From contig NC_067129.1 of the NCBI RefSeq assembly GCF_021347895.1, positions 34,385,690 to 34,449,689 on the forward strand: a stretch of 64,000 nucleotides of DNA, given 5' to 3'. Under the pieces are notes generated by a model that did no database searches, was not told the origin of the DNA, and saw only the letters and a list, made by a program, of their open reading frames with translations. Of this stretch, positions 11,510 through 23,054 are shown piece by piece. Numbering within the stretch: position 1 is the stretch's first letter; every line of letters begins with the position of its first letter. Both the position numbers and the translations under genes were made by a program. Origin of the DNA: Acanthochromis polyacanthus. Its lineage: Eukaryota; Chordata; Actinopteri; Pomacentridae.

Positions 11510-12680
11510 GCTAGCTGTGAAGTATTTGACTAATCTTCAACTTGTACTTAAACTTTAAGGGAAGAAAGTCTCAATTCTCTGATTCCAGCTTGTAAAGTTT
11601 GATGATTTTCTGGTTTATTTATTCTTATGTGATATTAAACTGAACATCTTTGGTGTTGGGGAAAACGATACGACATCTGAAGGTGCTATCATAGATGTTT
11701 TTTGAACATTTTTCATATTTTTTTGACACATTACAGACCAAACAACGAATCAATTAATCGATAAAACAATCAACAGAATAACTGACTCAATTTCACAAAT
11801 TTTTCATGAAAAAATAAGTCAGAATTCTAAGATTCAAGCTTCTAAAATGTGAATATTTTCTGGTGTCTTTCCTATTTCTGATAGTAAATTGAATGTCTTA
11901 AAGTTTTGGGCAAAACAAGACCTTTGAGGAGGTCATCTTAAAAAAATTTTTTGGTTTATTTTTTAACATTTTTCGGAATTTTCTGACTATTTATGGACCG
12001 AACAACTAATCAGTTATTCAAGAAAATGACTGAAAGATTAATTAACACAATTTCATTAATTATTTACAGGGAACAAAGTCATTATTCTCTGATTCCAACT
12101 TGTAAAATTTTGAATATTCTCTGGTTTCTTTCTTCTTTTTTTGACAGCAATTGTGGATTGTGGACAAAGACAGACCTTTAAGGACGTCATCTTGGACTTT
12201 GAATTACTTCTTTTTTATATTTTTCATAATTTTCTAACTATCTATAGACCAAACAACTAATCAATTAATCACTAAAATGCTTGACAGATTAATTAACTTG
12301 AATTCATAATTTTTTTATTGGAAATTAGTCAGAATTCTCTGATTCCAGCTTCTAAAATGTGAATATCTTCATTTTTTTCCTCCTCTATAGCAGCAAACTG
12401 AGTATCTTTTGGTTGTGGGCAAAATAAGACCTTTGAGATTGTTATTGTAGACTTTCATTTCTTTAGTTCTTACATTTTTCATAATTTTCTGACTAACACT
12501 CCATCATGGGTTAAGGTAACCTCCGAGCTTGTTGCTCTAATCGATATTTTTCACCATTTTCTGATCGAATAATGGAGAAAACGTCGACAAAACGACCGAC
12601 AAATTGATGGCAAGTGATAAAAAAACTGATGGAACCCCTTTTAGACGAATCATTCATGAGGAATTACTCCATTTCAGTTA
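11510..12680. repeat. array family A, four units
   Basis: Same marker order as 5,040-6,400. GTGGACAAA-type markers at about 11,658, 11,910, 12,162 and 12,413, a spacing of about 250 bp. The last unit trails off by about 12,680. Confidence 0.8.
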
Positions 12681-13229
12681 TTTTTAGTGACATTTAATGT
12701 AGTTCCTGAAATAACAGACTGAGATCTGAGCTCAACCCTGTCGTTGGTGCTCCTGTTGACAGCAACGAGTGCAAAGTAAACATTCCCAGGAGGAAAAGAA
12801 CAAAAAAAAGTCAAAGCTGGGGGCATGAGAGAGGTGCATGAGGAGCCAGCGAGGGGCGACAGGGTTTAGAAAAGGCGGGAAGGAGGTGAAAGCCTTTGTG
12901 GTGTCGAGTTTCTCTGTAACGTGAGTCCTGGCTGTGGGCGTCAGGTGTGTGCAGCTGCTGCTTAAGCTCTGTTTGCAGACACAAGTTGGGGAAAAAGGAG
13001 GAAGGAACAGTGCTTCTGAATGGAGGTTTTTTAGCCTGTCCCTCTGGTGCTGTTGGGACTGCTGCCAAAGCTTGGATCGTGGCCCGACAGAGGGCCATGT
13101 GTCCCACAGATGGGCCTTCTAAATATGAGGGGACGTCATGTACAGATGGCCCATCTCGCCTGGGCAGAGTTTACAGACAAACGGCCAAATCTGCACAAGA
13201 CTGAACCTCTACTGATGAAAATCTCCTTT
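12681..13229. other. no gene recognised
   Basis: GC-richer stretch (12,800-13,200) with overlapping frames on both strands and no conserved motif. None has a convincing splice context or domain. Confidence 0.4.
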
Positions 13230-16030
13230 TAAAACAAAGAACTGGACGGCTTTGTTCTGCATACATGTACACACCCCGAAATATATGCAGAGTATCGCAT
13301 AACTGCAGTATTTTCAGACTAAACATACATAAACTCAGCTTCTGAATAATTATTTCTCCACCTGTTAGTACCAATAATGCAAAACTATAATAGCAGAAGT
13401 AGATCTGCAGTGATTAATAAATTATTCACAAACTATTTCAATAATAAACAAATTAAATGAGCTGCTTTTAAAGAAGAAAAATCTAAATTTTCCCAATTCC
13501 AGCTTCTAAAATTTGACTATTTTTTGAATTCTTTCCTCTTTTTGGACACTAAAAATGATTATCTTTGGGTTGTGGGTAAAACAAGACCTTTGCGGATGAG
13601 GCTTTTCATCATATTTTGACTATTTATAGACCAAACAACTAGTCAATTAATCAAGAAAATGACTGACAGAGTAATTAACACAAATTAATTAACACAATTT
13701 ATTCATTTTTTATGGAAATAAGTCTGAATTCTCCGATTCCAGCTTCTTAAATTTGAACATTTTGCGGTTTCTTTCCTCCTTTTTGACGGCAAACTGAACA
13801 TCTTTGGGTTGTGGCAAAACAAGACCTTTGAGGATGTCATATTAGATTTTTACTTATCCATTTTTGACATTTTTCATAATTTTCTGACTATTTATAGAAC
13901 AAACAACTAATCACTTAATCGTGAAAACAATCAACAGATTAACTGACTCAATTTGACAATTTTTTATGAAAAAAAGCCAAAATTCTATGATTCCAGGTCC
14001 TTATTTTGAATATGTTATGGTTTCTTTCCTCCTTTTTGACAGTAAAATAAATATCTTTAGTGTTGTGGGAAAACAAGACCTTTGAGGAGGACTTTTTTTT
14101 TTTTTTTTTTTTTACCATTTTCTGATATTTTAAAGACCAAACAACAGACCGATTAATCAAGAAACAATCATCAACAATGGAAAAATCTGATGGAACTCAT
14201 TTTAGACTTATCATTCAAAAGGAATTTCTCCATTTGAGTCATTTTTAAAAGGCAAAAGTCAAAACCATTTGAATATGTTCTGGTTTCTTTATTCCTATAC
14301 AGCAGTAAACTAAATATTGTCGGGTTGTGAACTAAACAGGACGTTTCAGGACGTCATCCTATGATTTTGGGAAACACTGACTGACATTTTTCACCATTTT
14401 CTACCATCTTCTGACATTTTACAGACCAAACAAGTGACCAACTAACCAAGAAAATAATCATAAACAATGAAAAAATCTAATGGAACCCATTTCAGACTAA
14501 TCATTCTTTAGGAATTACTCCATTGGAGGAACTTTTTAAATAAAAAGTCCAAATTATTTGGGTCCAGCATCTAAAATGTGAGTATTTTCTGGTTTCTTTA
14601 CTCCTCTATGACAATAAACCAAATATTGTTGGGTTATGGACTAAACAAGATGTTTTAGGACATCATTTTAGTCTTTGGGAAACACTGATTGACATTTTTC
14701 ACCATTTTCTGACATTATAAAGACCAAACGACTGACCAACTATCAAGAAAATAATCATCAACAATGAAAAAATCAGATGAAGTGCTTTTCAGACTAATCA
14801 TTCATAAGGAATTACTCCATTTCAGCCAAAAAAAAATTGTCCAAATTATTTAGTTCTAGCATCTAAAATGTGAGCATTTTCTGGTTTCTTTACTTCTCTA
14901 TGACAATAAACCAAATATTGTTGGATTGTGGACTAAACAAGACATTTCAGGACATCATTTTAGTCTTTAGGAAACACTGATTGATATTTTTCACCATTTT
15001 CTGACATTATAAAGACCAAACGACTGACCAGTTAATTGACAAAATAATCAACAGGCTAACTAATAATGAAAATAATCAATGAAAGCCACTTTAGCCCAAT
15101 AACCTTTCCATTCCAACCACATTTTGTTAATAATACTTGCATGCTTCTGTAAAACATTGAATGCTGGACTAGAAATGGGAGAACTTTCCAATGACTGCTC
15201 CTTCTACAGACTTCTTCCAGCACTACATGATGCTCAGAAAGCGCTGGGGGCCTAAAGTGTGAAACCTGATTTATTTTTGGTACAACACATCTGGATGAAA
15301 CCCCCACACACAGCGTGGGAGTGGTTCACACAGCAGCAAAACTCAGGTTTCTCTGTCAAAATGAAGGAACATTTGAAGCCACCAGGACAGAGCCATCGTC
15401 CACATGAGGAGCTGCGAAACGTCTCCTTAGCTTCAAGTTTAAACTGGAGCTTCATAATCCTGCAGACGACGGCGCTGCAACGCCAATCTGACCGTCCGGC
15501 TGGAGGGAAAACATGCTTCTACAGCGCTGCATAAAAAATAATCAATCCTGTGCAAGCAGAGCAGCCAAATCCAATATTTGTGATTCATAGCGGCTTTAAG
15601 AAACAAGCCTGTGAGCGCTCTCTGTGCACGACAAGAAAAAAGCACTCAATGTGGAACCCCCGCAGCATTTTTCATAGGAATAAGTAGAAAAAATGAACTC
15701 GGGTGTGTTACTGGAGACTTTTTTACGCTTTGGCTCGACTCTACGACGAGTTCTCCACCTGTTCCTCCTCATCATCATCATCATCATCCTAAATTATTCC
15801 CTACATTCCTCTCCTTGATTGAGTTCTCTTAAAAACACCCGGCTCTTCTCTGTGGATTGAACGATGTGCTCTGAATTACACGAGTCGTGGACATTTGGGG
15901 GCAGAGAGGTGGTCGATGCAGGAGAAATTCCCTCCCAGAAGGCCGAGGATCAAACTACAGAGGCAGCTGTTGCAGATAAAATCCCTCTTCGACATCAACC
16001 AGCCGCTAAACATGCAAGATGAGGCCCCAG
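13230..16030. repeat. tandem segmental duplication, copy 1 (block with array family A inside)
   Basis: Starts GGACGGCTTTGTTCTGCATA (13,247) and ATTATTTCTCCACCTGTTAG (13,348), then six array-A units (markers near 13,570, 13,812, 14,065, 14,327, 14,633, 14,928), then unique-looking sequence (15,060-15,890), and ends with the block AGGATCAAACTACAGAGGCA, CTTCGACATCAACCAGCCGC, TAAACATGCAAGATGAGGCC (15,946-16,030). Start and end blocks recur in copy 2. Confidence 0.7.
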
Positions 16031-17240
16031 AAAACCACCGGACGGCTTTGTCCTACATTCATGTACTCATCCCTGAACACAGGCACAATATCACTAATGC
16101 AGCATTTTTAGACTAAAACCTCAGCCTTTAGTAATCATTTCTCCACCTGCTAGTGTTGAAAATGCAGCAGTCTAACAGTAGAAGCAGATCTGCAATGGTT
16201 AATGAATTATTCACCAACTGTTTTAGCAATAGACTGAATAATTGAGTTGATTTTTAAGGAAGAAAAGTCAAAATTCTCAGACTCCAGCTTCTAAAATGTG
16301 AATATTTTCTGTTTTATGCCCCCCCTTCATTTGACTTTAAAATGATCATCTTTGGGTTGTGGACAAAACAAGACCTTTGAGGACAAGATTTTTCATGATT
16401 TTCTGAGTATTTATAGGCCAAACAACTCATCAGTTAATCAAGAAAACAACTAACTGATTAACCAACTGAATTTGATGAATTTTTTACGGAAAAAAGGTCA
16501 AAATTCTCCCATTCCAGCTTCAAAAATATTAATATTTTCTGTTTTTTGTCCTCTTCTGTAGCAGCACACTGAATATCTTTGGGTTGTGGACAAAGCAAGA
16601 CCTTTGAAGAAGAGATTTTTAATGATTTACGGACCATTTCTAGACCACACAACTCATCAGTTAATGGAGAAAACAATTGATTGATTAATTGACTCAATTT
16701 GATAATTTTTTTTTTACAGAAAAAAAGTGAAAGTTCTCCAATTCCAGCTTCTAAAATTTGAGCATTTTAATTTTTTTGTCCTCCTCTATGACTTTAAACT
16801 GAGTATCTGGGTTGTGGACAAAACAAGATCCTTGAGGATGTCATCTTGGACTTTTGTTGTTGTTTTTTGTAAATTTTTTAGTATTTTGTGACTATTTTGT
16901 CACAAAAAAATGAATCAGTTAAGCGAGAAAACAATCGATTGATTAACTTACTCAATTTGATACATTTTTTACAGAAAAAATGGGGAAAATTCTCCAATTC
17001 CAGCTTCTAAAATACGAATATTTTTTTTGTTTTTTCCTCCTTTATGACTTTAAACTGAATATCTTTGGGTTGTGGACAAAACCAGACCTTTGAGGATGTC
17101 ATCTCAGACTTTTTTTTTAAACGTTTTTCATCAGAAGGCTGAGGATCAAACTACAGAAGCAGCTGTTGGAGATAAATCCCGCTTCGACATCAACCAGCCG
17201 CTAAACATGCAAGACGAGGCCTCAGAAAACGCCTGAGTTT
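16031..17240. repeat. tandem segmental duplication, copy 2
   Basis: Begins directly after copy 1 with CGGACGGCTTTGTCCTACAT (16,040), CATTTCTCCACCTGCTAGTG (16,137), then four array-A units (markers near 16,358, 16,583, 16,814, 17,068), then the end block AGGATCAAACTACAGAAGCA, CTTCGACATCAACCAGCCGC, TAAACATGCAAGACGAGGCC (17,140-17,222). It is shorter than copy 1 because two array units and the 15,060-15,890 sequence are absent. Confidence 0.7.
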
Positions 17241-17968
17241 GGGCTTAAGGCTGGATGTCAGCTCTGCTCCTGCTACAGAAACAGCTACAGCTTTGATTTC
17301 TGAAAACATGCCTCGAATCTTCAGGCTTTAAACCGCATACTGAAGCAGCAAATAACAAAACTGTCTACACAAAATGCTTTTTGTTGGCAGAGAAAAAGCA
17401 GATTTAATCCTGTCACTTCCAAATGATCATAAGCGTTTTAAAAGAAACAAAAATCAAAGCACTGGCTTTTCGATATTTCACAAAAATAACACTTTCCATA
17501 AGTTTTAGCAACTATTTTAACCCTTAGAACCTTAAAGCAGGTTTAAACGGCAAGTTGTCTTTTTAAAAAATCTCCAAAATTACACCGTTAATCAGAGCCA
17601 GAAGCAGTAAAAACAGTGAATGTTCGTATTTTTAACTTTCCGATGGTCTTTGAACTACACATCTGAGCAATTTTGTTAAAAAAAGTAACTACATTGAAGC
17701 TCAGAATCATGGTGCTAAATCAAACTCACTTTTTTCAGCATGTCAGTGAAAAAAATAGCCAAAAATTTACCCTTTAAAGAAACCAAATTTTGTAAAAAAA
17801 CAAAAAATTCTGTGCTCTCTGGTGCAACTGCTAAGCCATCTAAGATTTCGCTGGGACCAACACTTGCATGACAGAAATTCAAGGACGTTTTGGTGAACTG
17901 CAGGCGGTGTTTACACAAAGCAGACAGGGGACAAGTATGACAAGAAATTAAAAGTTAAAAAGTAAATA

Positions 17969-18642
17969 CACTGACAGTCAATAGAAACTTTGAGACCATA
18001 TTTTTCAACATAATTTTTATTTTGAAGCCCGAAACTGGATTTTCTTCTTATGAATCATTTGTTTAGCATATTGGCATACAGAAACAAAAATCTAAAGTTT
18101 CAAGAATGATTTCAAAATAAAGAATTTCACAAAAGAAAACGGCACCTGCCAAACACAAAGTCACAACAGTCAATACCGAGTATGGCCTCCATTTGCTTCG
18201 ATGCAGGCAGCAATCCGTCGGCGCATGCTTTGGACCAGGTTCTGATTGTGGGTTGGGAACAGCCCATACGCCTGGCTACATCACTGTAGCTCAAACCGGC
18301 CTCCACCATACCCAGTGTCCGGAGACGTTGTTCATGTGATAGACGCGGCATGATGCTGTTCACTGGACTAACAATGGTGGCCTTTTTTGGGCCTTTATAT
18401 AGGCCTTCAAACCCATTCTCAAATTGTGCAGATACTCACTGAGTATTGCTTGGTGTGTAGTTGGTTCACTTTTGCAAAGTGACCAACCCATGTGCAATGA
18501 ATCATGACAAAATGACAACTCATCATTATCTCAACTACCAGGGCACTAGATCATCAGTAAATCCACAATGAATAATTACAACCCCCCTACAAGTACAATT
18601 CTGCATACATTTCTACCTCAAAGTTTCTATTGACTGTCAGTA
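17969..18642 (-). mobile_element. Tc1-like deletion derivative, copy 1
   Basis: 674-bp element flanked by TA (17,967-17,968 and 18,643-18,644). Ends are inverted repeats reading CACTGACAGTCAATAGAAAC at the left and TACTGACAGTCAATAGAAAC from the right. The interior, read on the minus strand, holds the N-terminal helix-turn-helix part of a Tc1-type transposase joined to the last 22 codons of the C-terminus in a different frame, so the catalytic core is gone. The same structure is at 58,838-59,513. It sits inside the inverted copy of array family B (17,400-19,030) and splits it. Confidence 0.92.
18127..18351 (-). CDS. truncated Tc1 transposase: helix-turn-helix domain only (74 codons)
   Basis: Open frame starting MPRLSHEQRLRTLGMVEAGL and continuing SYSDVARRMGCSQPTIRTW, the first helix-turn-helix of a Tc1-like transposase. 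After that the sequence jumps, by internal deletion, to the end of the transposase gene, read here one frame off (KACADGLLPASKQMEAIL...). In the correct frame the tail would read LVQSMRRRIAACIEA then NGGHTRY and stop, the usual Tc1 C-terminus. No catalytic D, D or E remains. An upstream in-frame ATG at 18,363 is possible. The frame is intact in this copy and its sister; expression is unknown. Confidence 0.75.
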   Translation of the reverse strand: MPRLSHEQRLRTLGMVEAGLSYSDVARRMGCSQPTIRTWSKACADGLLPASKQMEAILGIDCCDFVFGRCRFLL

Positions 18643-19030
18643 TACTTAAATATCTGTAGCAAGTAAAGTCACGTCTTCTTCCCAGTATTGGTAACACCTG
18701 TGGGCACTTTAAACAAAGTTCTACTTCTTTATATACTTATTTTATGCAATTATTTCATTAAATAATGAAATAAACTCAACTTTTTTGTTATTTTTTTCTT
18801 TTTTACTGATTCTCGGTACTACATCTTACTACACAAAAGACACTTCTGAGTTCTCTCTACTTCTACTCATGGTTGTTGAGTTTCCAAAGAGGTGAGGACT
18901 TTATATTGGAGTGAAAAATGAGCCCACAGTGAATAAAAATATGACGGGAGCAACAAAACAAACTCCTCGGGGTGCAGAGAGTCAACAATCTAAATCTAAC
19001 AAAACACAACAAAAAAGACGTGACCCCTGA

Positions 19031-19529
19031 CTTGTTGACGTCCAACAAACGCTGTTAAACACCTGTCAACAACAGCTGATAACTTTAAATAATCAAAGTA
19101 ATGAAAAGACTTAATGCAATGAAGTGTATGACGTCTGATTGTTCACAACGTTAGCTGAATTAGCGTACAGATGCCCAACGCCGCAACGAGGCGCCATTAG
19201 AATACTACCGGGATCAAACAGCACACTCTCTTTAATGAAAACAATGAGCCAGGGCATTAGATTATATGGCTGTCGAGGCCGGCTATCACTCAGCCAGAAG
19301 CACTAATCCCACAAGAACAACTGCAGCCAACAGCTGCACGCTTGGTGCTGCATCCAGACGAGCAGAGTTCAGACATTCCCAGGCATCGGGCCACTCAGAC
19401 GGATGAAGACGAGGTCGGGGAGACCGGCCATTATTTACTAGAGGAGGCCGAACCCACGGGATGCCTCATGACTCATGTTTGGATGCTTCACGGCTACTTC
19501 ACATGCCAAAAAGAACGCATTTCTCATAA
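19031..19529. other. non-repetitive sequence; candidate conserved non-coding region
   Basis: 19,190-19,330 (GAGCCAGGGCATTAGATTAT, ATGGCTGTCGAGGCCGGCTA) is complex and free of repeats. No splice sites or domain support an exon; the frame at 19,342-19,533 is not convincing. Confidence 0.25.
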
Positions 19530-19533
19530 TTAA

Positions 19534-20054
19534 CCCTCCTGTTGTCCTCATTTACAGGCACCAAATAATATTGTTTCCTTGTCTCAAAGATAAAAAAAAA
19601 ATCAGCAAAAAAATTCCCCAAATTTCTGAAATTTTGAAAAAGCTTCAGGAAGAAAATTTCCCGTAAAAGTTTTATTTTAAAAAAAATTCCCTGAATTTGG
19701 CAAGAAAATTTTTGCAAATATTTTTTCAAAAAATGAGTAAAAATCTCCCAAAAAATCCTAAAAATATCTAAAGTGATTACATTTATGTCAGTAAAACTTC
19801 TAATAATTTCTTTAAGAACATTCACATAAAATCAACCAAAATCCAGTGAATTTCGCTGGATTTTGGTTGATTTTTATGTGAATGTTCTTAAAGAAAGATT
19901 TTTAGCATTTCTCTTTTCCGCCAAAAAATGTTCAAAGATTTCCCACAAATGTTGAAAATGTGGACATCAGAAGTTTCACCGTGAAAATATGTTTGTTTTC
20001 CACATTTTCAAACTTTAAAACGGGTCAATTTTGACCCGCAGGACGACACGAGGG
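19534..20054. mobile_element. piggyBac-type miniature element, copy 1
   Basis: Flanked by TTAA on both sides (19,530-19,533 and 20,055-20,058), the piggyBac target. Ends begin CCCTCCTGTTGTCCTC and, from the right, CCCTCGTGTCGTCCTG. 521 bp, no transposase. The central part is a hairpin: arms of about 40 bp (19,807-19,846 and 19,856-19,896) with one bulged base and a loop of about 9 nt. Two further copies are at 23,055-23,588 (inverted relative to this one) and about 57,190-57,714. Confidence 0.9.
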
Positions 20055-20059
20055 TTAAA

Positions 20060-21550
20060 GACAATGAACTTGTCCTCAACATAATGCAAATACAAACAGA
20101 ATCTGATGCAAAAAGGAGAAAACTAGTCGACAAACTAAATCAAACATTCATGCTTGAACAGTTACACACCACCCAGACTTGCAGCAGAGTTGCAGCTCTA
20201 AGAGTTTCTTTTCATACTGGAGTAAAAATGTCTTCCAATATGACCTTGTGGTCGGCTTATTTCAACATCTTAATTATAAGATTGGCAGTTTAAGAAATAG
20301 TTCATCACTCTCAGTCTCACTGGATCTGATTTATTCATCAATACATCTATATGGAACACAATGAACAATAACCTGAACCATTTCCCAAAGCCTGTGTGTT
20401 CATTTTCATGATTGACTAATATGACATTTTGCAAAAGTATTCAACTGGTGACGCTATATGATCAGAAAAATTGAATACAATGCTTATATTTGAGGATTCA
20501 AATTCTAAAATTGTTAATCATTTCATGTCAAACAACCAATAAATAATTTCATTGGTCACTTTCTGCCCTAATTAACCACACCCAGTCCTCCTATTGTGTA
20601 TAGATTTTAACAAAACTAATGTTTAAACTGTGCTGGAACTAAGAAAGTGTCACTCCTAAACAAGTCTGAAGCTTATTTCACATATAAGTGCTCCTCATGC
20701 TGAGCAAGCAAAACCCAAAATGACTTCAGTCACCGTCATCTGTCCATCGAGAAGGAAGTGAGTTCTGAGCCAAGTAGTGAGCTTTAATCATCTAAACAGC
20801 TTTAGTTTCTGTTCTGAATGTGCCTCAAACAAACACTTTCAGTTCTTTAATACATAGAACCAAAGTTGTTTAAATGATCAACTTTTACACGTCGGCCTTC
20901 TCCAGAACATCATCGGTTTCTACATCAGTCAAAGCCAGAAGAAGTCAGCTCAGTTCTTCTGGAGTGTGTTGGTACGTACAGTATGCTGGTGAAAAGACTA
21001 ACCACTGAGAGTCAGGAACCATAGACGCACAATCCAACCTGAATTATGTCTGACAGGCCATAATGACTCAGTGAAACATTTTCAGTTTTGCTCTCTCTGT
21101 AGATTCAGAAAAGGAATAGTCAACCCAAAGTGCGTAATCTAAGGTTAAAACCTCGAGTCTGTCATTGATGAAACCCTTTAAAACTCACATCTGCACATTA
21201 GAATTACATGTTTACATTTAATGCTTTAAAACAGCTCAGATGTGACTCTAAACTCGTTGATTCCTTGAATAAGTTGTAGAAGTCGATACTTGAAGCCAGC
21301 TGGATTGACCGATTGATGCTTTCCATAAATCAAAGTTTGAGAAAACTTGCCGTTGAACACTTGGTCAATTTATTTTCCTTCGTCATTCCTCAAACATGTT
21401 CCACAATAAATTACAAACAAGTAGTACGGAACAAACAACTCCCAGTAGCAGCAGCAACCTAGCCACTGAGCAGTCCAAAATCTTTTCAGGTCAAACACTT
21501 CACTAGATGAAGACTAGTTCCTGTTTAACGAACTAAGCGACAATTAGCTC
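20060..21550. other. no gene recognised
   Basis: Ordinary A/T-rich intergenic or intronic sequence without recognisable repeats, exons or RNA genes. Confidence 0.5.
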
Positions 21551-21555
21551 CTATA

Positions 21556-21923
21556 TACACTACTGTTCAATAGTTTGGGGTCACTTAGAAATGTCCTTAT
21601 TTTTGGAGGAAAGCAGATTTGACATTAAATGAATCTGAAATCCAGTCTTCCGGCTTCCTCCCACAGTCCAAAAATATGCTGAGGTGAATTGAGTACTCTA
21701 AATTGCCCGTAGGTGTGAATGCGAGTGTGATTGTTCGTCTGTGTATGTGGTCCTGCGACAGACTGGTGACCTGTCCAGGGTGTCCCCTGCCTTCGCCCGA
21801 GTCAGCTGGGATAGACTCCAGCACCCCCCGTGACCCTAGTGAGGATAAAGCGGTGTATCGAGGATGGATGGATGAAATCCAGTCTAGATATTGGTAATAT
21901 CTTAACTTTTGAACGGTAATATA
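21556..21923. mobile_element. damaged copy of the same Tc1-type miniature element, interrupted by a retroposon
   Basis: Starts TACACTACTGTTCAATAGTT, continues GGGGTCACTTAGAAATGTCC and runs into GACATTAAATGAATCTGAAA; resumes after the retroposon at 21,886 with AGATATTGGTAAT and ends near 21,923 in CTTTTGAACGGTAATATA, a decayed form of the usual right end. The distal half of the element is missing. Orientation is opposite to the copy at 22,026-22,394. Confidence 0.75.
21649..21872 (+). mobile_element. non-LTR retroposon 3-prime fragment (L2/CR1-like tail)
   Basis: 224-bp insertion with a perfect 13-bp target-site duplication TGAAATCCAGTCT (21,636-21,648 and 21,873-21,885). Ends in the short tandem tail GGATGGATGGA instead of poly-A. 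The body (CCCACAGTCCAAAAATATGC, CTAAATTGCCCGTAGGTGTG, GGTGTCCCCTGCCTTCGCCC) is a very common teleost retroposon 3-prime region. Whether it is a 5-prime truncated LINE or a SINE that borrowed the LINE tail cannot be settled here. The minus-strand frame at 21,597-21,824 is a shadow. Confidence 0.85.
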
Positions 21924-22025
21924 TGTAGACCTATAAAGTCCTCTCTACAACTTGCTGCAGCTCGAGAACACCAGCTCACCTACAACCGCTCAAACACTGT
22001 ATTATGATTTCTGTATCCTTATGTA

Positions 22026-22394
22026 CACTACTGTTCAAAAGTTTGTGGTCACCCAAACAATTGCATGTTTTCCATCAAAACTCACATTTTTATCCATGTG
22101 CCAACATAACTGCACAAGGGTTTTCTAATCATCAATGAGCCTTTCAACACCATTAGCTAACAGAATGTAGCATTAGAACACAGGAGTGATGGTTGCTGGA
22201 AATGTTCCTCTGTACCCCTATGGAGATATTCCATTAAGAATCAGACGTTTCCAGCTAGAATAGTCATTTACCACATGAACAATGTCTACACTGGATTTAT
22301 CATTCATTTAATGTTAGCTTCATTGAAAAAAAACCTGCTTTTCTTTCAACAAAAAGGACATTTCTAAGAGACCCCAAACTTTTGAACAGTAGTG
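22026..22394. mobile_element. Tc1/mariner-type miniature element (about 370 bp)
   Basis: Flanked by TA (22,024-22,025 and 22,395-22,396). Left end CACTACTGTTCAAAAGTTTG; right end, read inward, CACTACTGTTCAAAAGTTTG, followed by GGGTC on one side and TGGTC on the other. There is no transposase ORF. The interior (CATTAGCTAACAGAATGTAG and CATTTACCACATGAACAATG) matches a miniature family that I recall as common in fish; the family assignment is from memory. It lies in reverse orientation relative to the damaged copy at 21,556-21,923. Confidence 0.88.
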
Positions 22395-22399
22395 TATGT

Positions 22400-23050
22400 G
22401 TCAGTAAACTTTGTTTTCTGCTCAAGTCTGCTAAAACTGAATCCAAGCTGAAACCTGCACACCAACTAACCTACAATGCTGCCGTGTTCATGTGCTGGGG
22501 ATGCAAATTTGAAATCATTTCCTTAACAGATAACTGCTGGCCTTATCAACAAAAAACTGAATAATTGCTTGCATGAAACGCAGCCTGAAGACATCATGAT
22601 GTGACTGGTTCAGCAGTGTTTGCACCTCTGGCTTTGAGTGACTCTGAATTAAACTTCTGCTTCAGGAAAACATGAAAGCTCTAACCAGCAGTCATTAATC
22701 GTCACAGGAGACTTTTTCATGGTTGCACTTTACTGGCTAAACTCCCACAATGCTCTCTGCTTGCCAACACAGAACTGATGGAAGTCCAACTGACCTATAA
22801 GAAGCTCCACCTGGAGGCGTACAACACATGTCCTGACATGCGATCATCTGGCTTATCAGTTAGTATATTTATAATGAGCTAAATTATAAACAGTAATTAA
22901 TTGAAAAATGATTAATCGCTATTATGCACGGAACAGTAGATGCAAAGCTACTGAGTATCTGTGGAACTAAATCCTCCCAGTGGAGAAGAAAGTAGTAATT
23001 TAGCAAAAACTACATGTTCATCCGTGTCCGCGAGGGAGAATACTCAAGGC
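22400..23050. other. no gene recognised
   Basis: Unassigned sequence between two miniature elements. The 60-codon frame at 22,382-22,564 begins in the end of the Tc1-type element and is a shadow. Confidence 0.5.
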
Positions 23051-23054
23051 TTAA

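Larger units (their letters stand above)
17400..19030. repeat. array family B in inverted orientation, split by a Tc1 derivative
   Basis: 17,540-17,940 read on the minus strand gives family-B units (GAATTTCTGTCATGCAAGTG, TTGGTCCCAGCGAAATCTTA, TTGCACCAGAGAGCACAGAA). 18,650-18,970 on the minus strand matches 7,440-7,700 (ACTTTGTTTAAAGTGCCCAC, AGGTGTTACCAATACTGGGA, CAATATAAAGTCCTCACCTC). The element at 17,969-18,642 lies between. So a family-B block is present twice, inverted, about 10 kb apart. Frame 17,715-17,918 is a shadow. Confidence 0.75.

Noticed and set aside
12811..13204. Overlapping frames on both strands
   Set aside because: Four mutually overlapping frames in a GC-rich stretch, none resembling a protein.
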